Origin: Zanthoxylum bungeanum
Taxonomy: Eukaryota > Streptophyta > Magnoliopsida > Sapindales > Rutaceae
DNA length: 64,000 nucleotides
Assembly (NCBI GenBank): GCA_019454045.1
Contig: SKCR01051203.1
Coordinates: 124,001-188,000, forward strand
Direction of reading: 5' to 3'
The notes beneath the pieces were generated by a model, which saw nothing but the letters and a program-made list of their open reading frames with translations, was not told the DNA's origin and did no database searches. The first letter of the stretch is position 1, and every line of letters begins with the position of its first letter. The translations under genes were made by a program, and so were the position numbers. Positions 12,545 to 22,320 of this stretch are shown piece by piece.

Positions 12545-12745
12545 AACGTGCCAAAGCTGTCAGGACTACATCGGTAGCTTGAGTTTGTCATTGGCAAATG
12601 AAGTTTTGATACGCCTTCTTGTGAACATGCCAAAGCTATCATAACGAGAAACGATCAGGACCAAAATCCGGAGTCATATTGAGTGTGATTGATAATGAGT
12701 TGGCTACCTAATGAATATACGTAGGCGAGATCGTGCCAAAGCTGT
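12545..12745 (+). repeat. Three spaced leader repeats in E (GTGCCAAAGCTG)
   Basis: Copies near 12545-12560 (AACGTGCCAAAGCTG), 12625-12638 (AACATGCCAAAGCT) and 12731-12745 (TCGTGCCAAAGCTGT), with spacing similar to D. They lie about 450-650 nt after the PBS. Confidence 0.85.
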
Positions 12746-14061
12746 GAGTCGAAATATATTCTTGGGGTGCACCTCTCACTATGGAATTCGATTTAATTAT
12801 TGAATTCCCATTTTCCGTTGGGGATTACGGTATTACGTAAAGTAGTAGAAGACACTACTGGGTTAAATATCCATAACTCAACCAGTGCGTAATATTATGG
12901 AAATTGCTGCTTTTGTTTTTCCTTTATTTTATATTGTTAATAGAATTATACTTCTAATCCACTGCATGCATATTATTTGAATATATTTTCTGACTTCACT
13001 TTTGGTTGCGTATTTCTAGAATAGGTTCTAGAATGTAAGTTGACTTGGATATTGTTAGATTAGTTAAAACCATCGGGAACTGTTGTTCCGTTTTTCTTGA
13101 AAATCAAGATGGTTAGTGACTTAGTTACTAAGTCACGATAAGTAATCTAAATAGATATATGTTTTAGGATATAACTATCTAGAGAGAATAGTTTCTTATG
13201 CGGTAAGAATTGACGTGAATTAGTTCATGTCTCGAGATTCTTGACTGGCATTAAGAATTCCCCATTAGGTATTTGTTTATCTTATAATGACGTTTCTTGG
13301 CTTTAGTGACTTTAAGAAGTCACGTGTTTGACACATTTTGCAAATCAATTATTTGTAATTGTTGTGAATAATTATTGAAGGCAAATTATAAAGCTAAAGA
13401 AAGGAGATGTGTATAGTTGTGTATATAGAATATCGATTCTCATAATACGATAATTGTAGGTATTGGATACCAGATCTCCCATCTAGTTATTTAAAATAGT
13501 GTTAATATTTGTTTTTTGATATTTGATATCAAAACTTGCGACTATTGGATAGTTACTTGTTTTTTATAAACAATTGTTACATATTTTAATATGACTAGTA
13601 GTGTCATTGATGAAGAGATAAACATTAAGAAAATATTCGGTTAACTAAATAAATTAGAACAATGTTTTATGAGATTTTATCACATAAGCATTACATTCTT
13701 ATTCCGTATGGTAAATGATGGTCTGATACAAGATCACACCACATATCCTTATCCATTTAATGAATATTGTATTCAGGAATGTGATTAAATCTCATTTAAC
13801 CAATGATCATCATTGGACCATAGATTTATTAAACTAATATATTGGATGTATGTAGTTTAATGAATTAGAAATTGCTTTGAATAGTTTTCTTTACTTTGTA
13901 ACTTAGTTAATGAATTGTCATGACTTGGTTACATGTTTCTAACTGAATATATATTGAACGTCTTGAATGGTTCGAGAACTTTCAATATATTTCTGATGAA
14001 ACGCGGATATAATATTTTGAATGATTCAAAGATATTCTATTTGAAGTGTTGAAAATTATAA

Positions 14062-14304
14062 TTTTTAAAATTCATCGTGAGTCATTGAATTGTTCAAGGA
14101 TGTTTGATATGATCAAATATATGAATTTATGGCAATTAGTTCTAAAGTTGTTTAATGAATGTGATTCTTACTCAATATTATTCTTCTACGATTCCATAGT
14201 GATGGAATTAGTCAGTGGGAGAAATCAAATCTTATATGATTTGATTCGTTTGATATTGAGTGTTACCGAATTAGTTTTCAATACTCTTGGAGATATGCTC
14301 CAGT
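14062..14304 (+). repeat. 243-bp direct repeat, left copy (element E sequence)
   Basis: Same as 15891-16133 except for three visible differences, each A here and G in the right copy. It flanks the G insertion. Element D has the segment once, and at two of the positions its sequence agrees with the right copy. Confidence 0.9.
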
Positions 14305-15888
14305 GATAAGTGTGGTTTATACCCACTTATTCCGACATCATTAGCCTATTATTTTGTTATATTTCGAGATATTTAATGTCATTTATAGTTTATTTTACGT
14401 TTTAATTGTAGGAGCATTAATACATGGATCCTGGGATAAATACGAGTGTTTCAGGACTTATTGGAAGCATCATACGCGTGCAGGAAACAGGAAACAGCAC
14501 GAATTAGAAAGTTGAAATCAAGAAGGCTGCGTGAATAACAGAATTTCACTTCAGTGTGCATAAATTAACAAAAGAAATAAAATCAAAGGGGTTGTTGTGC
14601 ATGCAAAAGGCCATGCAACTTGAATAATAAGAAGGCTTCTAGTGTGGATAATAGGTTGAGCAGAGAAGCCACCAGCTTTGACCATAACAACAAAGCTTCA
14701 GCCGAAAAAAAGAGAAGAATTGGAGAGAGAAGCTAAGTCACGTGGGCCCCATTGCATTATTTAAAGGCAGCCACTATATTTGACAAAAAGCACGTGGGCC
14801 CCATGGCATTTGTTGAAGAGAGCTGCAGCGCCACTGAGCAAGAGCCGCGGCGCCCTCAATAAATTCACGCCTCATACAATTTCCAGAGAATTTGGCGCCA
14901 ACTTAAAGGCGCCGCAGCACTGCGATGGGAAGCTGCACGCGCGTTTCAGGATTTATTTTTTAGGGTTTTTGTAAGATCCCTAATGATACCCAATGATTCC
15001 CAGACTCCACTATAAATACAACAGTTCGTCCAGAATTAAAAGGAGAGGCTAATACACAGCACAAAACACAGAAATAAATATTTTTAGAGATCCAAGGAGA
15101 GGATTGAAGAGAGACAAGAGGAGATAAAGGCTGTAATATCCGAAGAGGAAGAGATTCAATTCAGGTTTTATCTTCTTGTTTCTTTCTTAGAACTCTAATG
15201 ATTTCCATTAGATTCATTACTTGTTTATCAATGTATTTATCTTTTGTCATGAATTAACTCCTTAATTCTGGAGAATGATGTAACTGATGTTTGAACCTTG
15301 TAATTGTGTTTATCAATTTTGTTATGAAGTTTGATTGATTTATTTATATTCTTTTGAGTTTAATGCTTCTTGGTTGTTGGCCACAATTGGAGATGATGAA
15401 TGTTTAGAATCTATCACTCGAGAGAGGGGATTTTGAATAGATCTAGAGAATATAGCCTAGGATTTTATAGAGTTCGAGAGAATCTGTAGTCCTTTGAAGT
15501 CGTTATTATAGAATCACAAATCGTAATGAGTTGTTAACTATTGGATTTTTATAGAGATATCGAAGTCTATAGTTGATGATATTTTCACTCGGCACTCGAG
15601 AGAGGGAGTGAATATTTTAGGAGTCTTGACTTATAAATAATATAACTGAACAAAGATTAATTGGCATGACAAATACATAGGTGACAACTAAGTGAAATCA
15701 GGATCCAGAATCTCTATCGTATTAGTTCCTCCTATTTTATTATTTTATATTTTATTTATATAATTAAATCTTTATTAAATATTGTCTAAATAAAGTTAGG
15801 ATTATCAATTGTAGTACTTAATGCGAGTTAACGCAATCTCTGTGGGTTCGACACTCTTAACTCATATTTATATAAAAATATCACAACA
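14304..15888 (+). mobile_element. G: solitary Athila/Tat-like LTR inside element E
   Basis: Begins TGATAAGTG and ends TATCACAACA, 1585 bp, followed by AGTTTTT. In Athila-type elements I recall the LTR end ...CACAACA followed by AGTTTTTGGCGCC, where TGGCGCC begins the PBS. So this looks like an LTR plus the first few internal bases, plus orientation. It has a TATA box and GC-rich upstream motifs. There is no second LTR and no coding region. It does not have a normal 5-bp target duplication; 243 bp of host element is duplicated instead. Confidence 0.65.
14739..15018 (+). promoter_or_regulatory. G LTR promoter region
   Basis: TATAAATA at 15011-15018. Upstream, CACGTGGGCCCCAT occurs twice (from 14739 and 14791), joining a G-box to a GGGCCC site-II-like motif. 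The palindrome GGCGCC occurs three times near 14846, 14893 and 14910. Transcriptional use is inferred. Confidence 0.55.
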
Positions 15889-15890
15889 AG

Positions 15891-16133
15891 TTTTTAAAAT
15901 TCATCGTGAGTCATTGAATTGTTCAAGGATGTTTGATATGATCAAATATATGAATTTATGGCAATTAGTTCTAAAGTTGTTTAATGAATGTGATTCTTAC
16001 TCAATATTATTCTTCTACGATTCCATAGTGATGGAATTAGTCAGTGGGAGAAATCGAATCTTATATGATTTGATTCGTTTGATATTGAGTGTTACCGAAT
16101 TAGTTTTCGATACTCTTGGGGATATGCTCCAGT
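15891..16133 (+). repeat. 243-bp direct repeat, right copy
   Basis: Second copy of 14062-14304, after which element E continues without a gap in homology to D. The shared junction bases TTTTT at 15891 also belong to the AGTTTTT tail of G, so the exact breakpoint is ambiguous by a few bases. Confidence 0.9.
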
Positions 16134-17003
16134 AACACTAATTCATCTTTTTAATTAAGATTCCATTAGTTTCTACAGTTACGTATATGATATGTATAAG
16201 TAGAAAATTCGAATCTTAAAAGGTTTGAGATTTGAATCTTTCATTTGTATAATGGTTATATAATTGAAAGTACTTGCGCCTCGGAGGTACAAGTAAAAGT
16301 TTATCATTTATTCTATTTAATAGAATATTGTATTCTATTTGATAGAATATATTTTCTATAATCCCGTGTAATAAAATTATTTTATTACTTAGTGAGTAAC
16401 CGGATGTTGACAATTGTAGAAAAGACTTGACTTGTTGAAGTCAAATGTGAGAGTGATAAACTATAAATAGAACTACATAATTAATTAGATGAAATGACCG
16501 TACGAAATCTTCTGTATAAGTTCAATAGGATGTCAGAATCATTTACAAAGTATTTGATACTTATTGGTTCTGTTATTTTCTTATCGAAGAAAATTATCCT
16601 ATAACTTATAGTGGGAGCGATATTTGATATCGATTTCAGAATTTAACATTGAACCATAAATCTAAAATTGTTTGTACCTTACTACGATCAAGTTTTGAAC
16701 TTGATTAAGCTTTCGTTATGAATCGTTCATAAAATGTGCAAATTATTTGCATAGCAAAAGGAAAGTTAGCTTGTTAAAGGTTTGACCTTTATAGTATGAC
16801 AATGAGAAAAATTATACTCAGTGATCTATTGTAGATTCTGAGAAAACTTGTCTCTAGTCACACTGATTGAACAATTAAAGATCTGTTGGTTAATGTTGAT
16901 ATTAAACTATGTATTTTGGCTAAAGAATGCAAAGTGGCGTTCCTGAATGTATTCTTCGAATGAGAGATCCGTTGTGGTTTCTCTGTTTGAAGAGTTCATT
17001 CTA

Positions 17004-17008
17004 GAATG
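17004..17008. other. Target site duplication of element C, left (gaatg)
   Basis: gaatg precedes TGTTAGGG at 17009 and recurs after the terminus of C at 50487-50491. Confidence 0.85.
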
Positions 17009-17448
17009 TGTTAGGGATATGCCCTATACCTAACTTGTGGATGGGCTATATGTACATGTATTTGCAATTTTTTTATAAATTAATAAAATGGCAATCTTTA
17101 TTATACGTGTCTTACATAAATCGCATACAGAATGGGTATATATTTTTCCTTCCCATTTGGGGGCCTTGGCATGTTGCTAGATGTCAACCTTGGTCATTGA
17201 AATCGAACGACCATCTGATCGGAGGATAATTTATGTTCGATTAAATTATCACGATTCATTTCATGTCCAACTTGAGGGGAACCCAAAAGGTCACACACAA
17301 CAAAGTCGAAATCAATGGTTAACAGTGCCCAGTACAAATTTAACAGCATATATGATTGCTGTAGGAATTATTCATAAATGGTTCAATGTGTTTAATTATT
17401 GAACAGATCATTTATGAGGTTCCAAAGTGGCTTAGGGATTGGTGAATG
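17009..17448 (+). repeat. Element C 5' LTR, first part
   Basis: 440 bp from TGTTAGGG to the F insertion. The last five bases (17444-17448, gaatg) are the target duplication of F. The corresponding part of the 3' LTR is deleted, so it has no second copy here. Confidence 0.75.
17444..17448. other. Target site duplication of element F, left (gaatg)
   Basis: Matches taatg at 26966-26970 at four of five bases. That it repeats the sequence of the C duplication is probably chance. Confidence 0.65.
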
Positions 17449-19419
17449 TGTTGGACAGTTATGACCCATAGCATCACTATTTGTACAGATCATGGTGTTG
17501 TTGTACAAATTAACTATGTGACAAAGGAAATTGCTCTTCTATCATTTGTAATTAGATTACCAAGATGTATAAATGATAGAAGGTCCTTATGATTAGTTTC
17601 GGATTGATAAGATATGAGACAGTATCAATCCATGAAGGTTTAATCATTAAATATCCCTAGTCGTAGTATTATCTAGATTGGACATCGATAATGCGGAATA
17701 GACTAGTATTACACTTGTGCGCGTTGTGGGAGCATAACAACATAGTTCTCATATATTTGGGTATTGGATACTCATAAAGTGTAATATTAGGTTGTGTTTA
17801 CCGATGGTACGGGAACAGCTTCGCTCTGGATAGACCCATCGGAATTCCATTGGTAGTATGACTATGTGTCTATGGAAGTCCGAATATGGGTAGGTGTATT
17901 TGGTCTTAATCTGAGACTTGCATCGCTAATACTTGCGATAATCAATACGCCTTGGTTTTGGTCGTCCAGGGCTTTAACAGGTTCTGTGTACGCCTCTTCT
18001 GGGTATATTGAGAATCGTAGTGTATTGGGTGTGATGTCGAGATAGAAGTATCACTCCAGTTATAGTGGAGATGATGATCACGTAGGATACATAACTCGTT
18101 CTCTTATATGCTACAGCTATCGGGATATTATGACTAGGTCATGTTTATCCAATTATAGAGACTAGTTACCAGAGATCCGATATGTGCTTCGTACGGGGCA
18201 GACACAATTCCAGCCCCAGGCCTTGCACGTGACATCCGATACAAGATCGCAATACGCAATACTACGTATACTACACCTGATATAAATCGTATATTCCAGT
18301 AAGAATATTTCTGGAGAATTGGGTAGGCACGGTGCTTTGCTAGAAGCCAACCATGTCTTGTAAATCGGTAAAAATGTAGTACTAGGTACGTACGTGTTCG
18401 GATGGTCCGACGACCGGATTTACTACCAACAGATCGGGGATCTCATGGGTCGCTTCCCGAAGATTCACCGATGACGTATGACTCGCACTTTATTAATTTG
18501 GGATTAATTATAAGAGAGAGATATTAATTGGGATTAATTGCGGAGATATTTTATCTGGGATAAAATATTATTTAAGAGAGAGAACGATTAATTTAGAATT
18601 AATCGATAAAATAATATATTCGATATGTTATACAAAATTGGATTTCGACGCGGAATTAAAATTAGATTTTAATTCGGGCGAACGAGTTAATTTAGAATTA
18701 ATTCATTAGCGACGTGAATAGTGATTTTGCTAGGCATAATTATTTAATTACGTCGCAACAGAAAATTCGTTAATTTGGAATTAGCGAACCCGAGCCCGGG
18801 AGTGTTTGCGGGCTCATTCGCATTTCGAATTTAAGTGCGGCCCACAAGTCACATCTAGCGTCAAATCATTAGTCACTTTAATTGATGTGATGTCTAGTCA
18901 CTTTGAGTGATTGACAACATGTCACTATTGATTGATGGTGGTGGTTGGATGGCTTTAATGCCATTTACCAAATTTTGAATTTGGTATATCTTAATTGATT
19001 TTGAAAAAATCAAACCAACCTAACACATTTTCTTCTCTCTTTCCTCTTCCCTCTCACGGCCTTGGGCCATTTCTTCTTCATTTTTCTGGTTTTGCCGAGA
19101 ACAAAGGAGAAGCGAGGAAAGATTTGCGGCAAATTTTTCCGGAGTGCTAGCACACATTCGGGGTCTTGCGAAGGTGATAGGGAAACCAACTTGTGAGTTT
19201 GGAATAACCATTCGAAAGCTTGGAGCTTGGACCGAAAATGTAGCACAACAAGGAGCCTAAAGCCGAGAACCTTTGAGGACCAAAGCTTGAAGAATTTTGT
19301 TATTCCTCGCGTTGTAAAAGCCGATCGTTGTTGTAAGTATGATTTGCCATGCTTTTACGAGTATTCACATATGTGTTTCATTGCTTGTATTGATCTTGGG
19401 ACTTAATAGAAACCTAACA
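17449..19419 (+). repeat. Element F 5' LTR (1971 bp)
   Basis: Direct repeat of 24997-26965. Contains the palindrome ladder at 18493-18792. ORFs near its 3' end (around 19010-19246) occur in both LTR copies on overlapping frames and look like chance open frames. Confidence 0.9.
18493..18792. repeat. Palindrome ladder in F 5' LTR
   Basis: At least eight consecutive short inverted repeats with 6-10 bp arms and a 3-base centre, mostly TGG or TAG. Examples are TTAATT around TGG at 18493-18507, an ATTTTATC arm near 18548, CGATTAATT near 18585 and GAATTAAAAT near 18653. A further one with 9-bp arms around TTG lies at 18966-18986. Confidence 0.85.
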
Positions 19420-19420
19420 A

Positions 19421-19434
19421 TGGTATCTTGAGCC
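19421..19434 (+). promoter_or_regulatory. Element F primer-binding site, variant
   Basis: TGGTATCTTGAGCC starts one base after the LTR. Compared with the usual TGGTATCAGAGCC it carries TT where A is expected, a net one-base insertion. A and B have a similar lengthened site. Confidence 0.7.
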
Positions 19435-20848
19435 ATTTTGAGCATGAAAAGTTGATTGGATCCATTTTTGCCCAAATGTTGAGCTTGGGGAAACTAGTAT
19501 ATGCCCTAAGTCATGGTATTTTTTGTTTCTTTGATCATTGGATGACTTGAAACAATTGAGTAATGTTGATTTAAAATTCAATTGGATTGAAAACGAAATC
19601 GGACATAAAAACCCCATGAATGCCGAGACTTTGAAGCATGAAAATGATTGATTTTTTTATTCAAATGTGTTGGACATGTGTTGATGATAATGAGCATAAT
19701 TAATTATGCAAATTTATGTTTTGGAAATGTTAATTTGGGTAATTAATTATGGCATACGCTTTAGTTAATTTAATTATGAAATTTGGAAATTTGAAATTAA
19801 ATTAATTGGGCTTATTTTGGAATTGGGCCTTAAAAGTTGTAATTGGACTTAATGGGCTTGGTTGTACCAAGTTAGGATTAGGCTAAATTGGTTGGATCCA
19901 ATTGGGCCCAAAACCATATCCATAAAATCCAATTATGACTTAATGGACCTTTAATTTTAATTGGGCCTAATGGGCCAAAATTGGTTTCTTGGCAAATAAG
20001 GGTGATTCCTTAAATGGGCTTTGGTATTTGGGTTTGACCCATATTGACCAAAAGTCCATGCCTTAGAAATTAATTAAAAGCCCATTGGACTTTAATTAAA
20101 TTGACATTGGATGTTAATCGGGCTTTGAGACCCGTAACGATTAGATTTGGAATCTAAGTCGTAAAGGCACATTAAAAAGTGTAAATATTTAATTTGGAAT
20201 TAAATATAGAATTAGTATTAAATACAAATTAAATTAGATTTAATGTTGTAGTTTAATTTAATTCAAGAATTCGTACTTTGAGTACTTATTCTTAAAACGA
20301 GTCGGACTCGCGCAAATCAAATCGTTGTTTGAACATTGGATGGTCATTAATATTCAGATTAATTAATTGGATTAGATTGATTGATAACATGCTTGTGTGA
20401 ATACATGGTTGTGATGTATGAATAATGTATATCAGATGGATATTAGATGGGTGAGGGCAATTTTGGAATTGTTGTAATAAATTTAGAATTTATTAATTGG
20501 ACCTGCGTGTCCAGCCTATTACCTCCTTACTCTTTGTATTTATCTTCTCACCTATTCCCCTCAATGTAAATGAGGTTTCTTTAGAAGTGTTATGTAATCG
20601 GGTAGAAGTAATACTTGTGCTAGCGGGAGAGAGGAAAATGAGAGATTTGTTCTAGGAACAATGTGTTAAGTATCCAACTGCATATTATTATTATATTTAT
20701 TTACTTACGCGTCTTATTATGTGTTTAGAATCCATGTTTAAGGGTGTATGATGATGAGACCTAACAAAGATAATTAATTGGTTGCCAATTACGAGAAAAA
20801 ACCCTCAAATTATATTTAAGCGTTTTCCTTCCATTGAGTGATTCTTAC

Positions 20849-21163
20849 TCAAATTCCAAGACTGGCACTGGTTTGTTGGCCAAAGTCAAGACCTTTGTCC
20901 GTCACGGATGTGTTTGAATCATGAAGGCTTTGTTCCATATCGGTGTCTTGTCCAAGTTGTGATTTGTTGGCCAAAGTCAAGATCACTTCTTGTCCATCGA
21001 CATTGATTACGAAGCTTTCCATAGTCAATGGGTTCCGCTTAACTGGGATCACTAAGTTTGTTGTGCCAAAGCCAATGCTTAGTTGATTCAGAGGAAAAAG
21101 GTTAGGCAATATATTGGATATATTGGCATATATAAGATATATGTTTCGGACTTGGATGTCCAC
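20849..21163 (-). CDS. Antisense ORF in F leader, 104 codons, unknown function
   Basis: This ORF runs opposite to the element, between PBS and gag. I do not recognise a family. About 65 residues at its C-terminal side (from VIPVKR through SFVINVDGQEV and GQDT to SLHDSNTS, ending SLGI) are shared with a plus-strand ORF at 46442-46645 in element A, with about a dozen differences. No signal peptide, membrane segment or known motif is apparent. Two of the three TTGGCCAAAGTCAAGA leader repeats lie in it and encode its TLANK and LDFGQQ segments. It may be chance retention of an open frame in a repeat-rich leader, or a real antisense product; I cannot decide. Confidence 0.35.
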   Translation of the reverse strand: MDIQVRNIYLIYANISNILPNLFPLNQLSIGFGTTNLVIPVKRNPLTMESFVINVDGQEVILTLANKSQLGQDTDMEQSLHDSNTSVTDKGLDFGQQTSASLGI

Positions 21164-21250
21164 CTACTGGATCTAGGAATTGGATGAGATCCAATTGATC
21201 TTAGAGATCTACCTAGTTAATTATCATACAATTTTTGGCCAAAGTCAAGA
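20876..21250 (+). repeat. Leader repeats TTGGCCAAAGTCAAGA
   Basis: Perfect copies at 20876-20891, 20967-20982 and 21235-21250. A relative, TTGTGCCAAAGCCAA, lies near 21060. Each perfect copy contains the 8-bp palindrome TTGGCCAA. Element A has matching copies in its leader. Confidence 0.9.
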
Positions 21251-21980
21251 TTGTGTGTTATTTAACGGGATCCTAGCCCTCTAGGAAACAAAGGTTTCCC
21301 GAGTACTCCACAGAGGGTTAGAGGCTCGCCGAAAAAATAGTGGGAGGCAAGTATTAAATTTGCAATATTCGTTTAGTTACTTGCCAATACGCGCTCATTT
21401 CAAAATTTTCGTCAAATAATTAATATATTAGTTGGACTAATATTTAATCGTTGTTTTATTTAAACAGTTGGACTGTATTTAAACTACTTTCATAATAGTT
21501 GATTATATAATTGGATTATAGTAATCAATATAATTGAATTTAACCAATTAAATTATAGTTGATTATATAGTTAGACTATAGTAATCATTATAATCAATAG
21601 TACCTAAAATCGTTGATTAAATAGTTGGACTATTGGAATCAAGATAATTGAAAGATTAGTGTTTAAAACATAATCCTGGGTGAAAATGTATTTAAACGAC
21701 TTTAATTTTCAAATTGGGAATAATGAATCAGGATAGTCCTGAAAACTGAGAAGTTATTTTATTTGATAGAGTAACATCTTAGGCCTAAGCCTGGAGTTAA
21801 GCAAATAGTAGAACATGATATTTGGAATATTCATGTGATGATAACTTTAGTGCTTAATCCATTAAGCTTGCCAAATAGACTCTTTAATTTCTTAATCAGA
21901 ACTAAGGATTAGATCCTTATAGTATGATAATGAAATTGAAGGATCTTCATAGATCTATCCTTAGATCTTAGAAGTACAAA

Positions 21981-22320
21981 TTGCAATACAAAACTCTTGG
22001 AGAGTTAATGGCTATACTCAAGGAGACAAAGCCAAAGTTTGCAATAAGGCAAGAAGCGCAAGACGCATCTTACTTCGACATTCTAGAAGGCCAAAGGCTT
22101 CTGGGGTGTGGAAAAGGGCAAAGGCAAAATCATTATAATCTTCTAGGAAGACAAATGGCATATCCCAAAATGTCTGGCTAAATTGTGGCAAACGGGGTCA
22201 CTGGAAGCTTGACTGCCGTATGGACGAGGCAGACATGAAGGAAGAGAAGAGGGGCAAGGCTCCGGCTTCAAATATGTTTGTTATAAATATGTTCACTACT
22301 AGTATTAAAATTAGATTTTA
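21981..22320 (+). pseudogene. gag: Element F gag remnant with zinc knuckle
   Basis: A 66-codon open stretch starting at 21981 is followed by a frame shift and, near 22182-22212, a nucleic-acid-binding knuckle reading NCGKRGHWKLDC. This is the second half of a CX2CX4HX4C motif; the first cysteine is out of frame. A lysine/glutamate-rich tail leads to a stop near 22320. Gag would package the RNA in cytoplasmic particles. The upstream capsid part is not recognisable. Element A carries the same region on the minus strand near 45230-45310. Confidence 0.65.

Larger units (their letters stand above)
11642..17008 (+). mobile_element. Element E, left part: old Copia relative of D, plus strand
   Basis: It comprises a truncated 5' LTR, an intact PBS, a leader with three repeats and a decayed internal region collinear with the reverse complement of element D. 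At 17008 it is interrupted by element C and resumes at 50492. The target duplication gaatg (17004-17008 and 50487-50491) and the resumed homology to D prove the two parts were once contiguous. Confidence 0.85.
12104..17008 (+). pseudogene. Element E internal region, eroded gag-pol (first part)
   Basis: Collinear with D but on the plus strand. No recognisable gag or pol motif and no ORF above about 105 codons. The ORFs at 14046-14306 and 15821-16135 are one duplicated stretch, not a gene. It carries the G LTR insertion and is cut at 17008 by element C. The coding function is inferred only from collinearity with the part of D where RT traces remain. Confidence 0.5.
19435..21980 (+). other. Element F leader, noncoding in sense
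   Basis: About 2.5 kb between PBS and recognisable gag. No sense ORF. It is rich in palindromes with TGG/TAG centres: perfect 10-bp arms at 20185-20207, 7-bp arms at 20141-20157 and 20228-20244, 8-bp arms at 20476-20494 and 21425-21443, and three spaced hairpins at 21506-21520, 21566-21580 and 21620-21634. It also has spaced TTGGCCAAAGTCAAGA copies. The N-terminal part of gag may lie unrecognised towards its end. Confidence 0.7.

Noticed and set aside
12545..12745. TGCCAAAG resembles the 5' end of miR399
   Set aside because: The match is in the same sense as the microRNA rather than complementary, and is only 8 bases. No precursor hairpin seen.
14046..16135. Two similar ORFs of 86 and 104 codons
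   Set aside because: They are the two copies of the 243-bp duplication; element D has the same segment without a sensible protein.
17004..17448. gaatg duplication for both C and F taken as a target motif
   Set aside because: B uses ctatc, and two cases of a 5-mer are too few to claim site preference.
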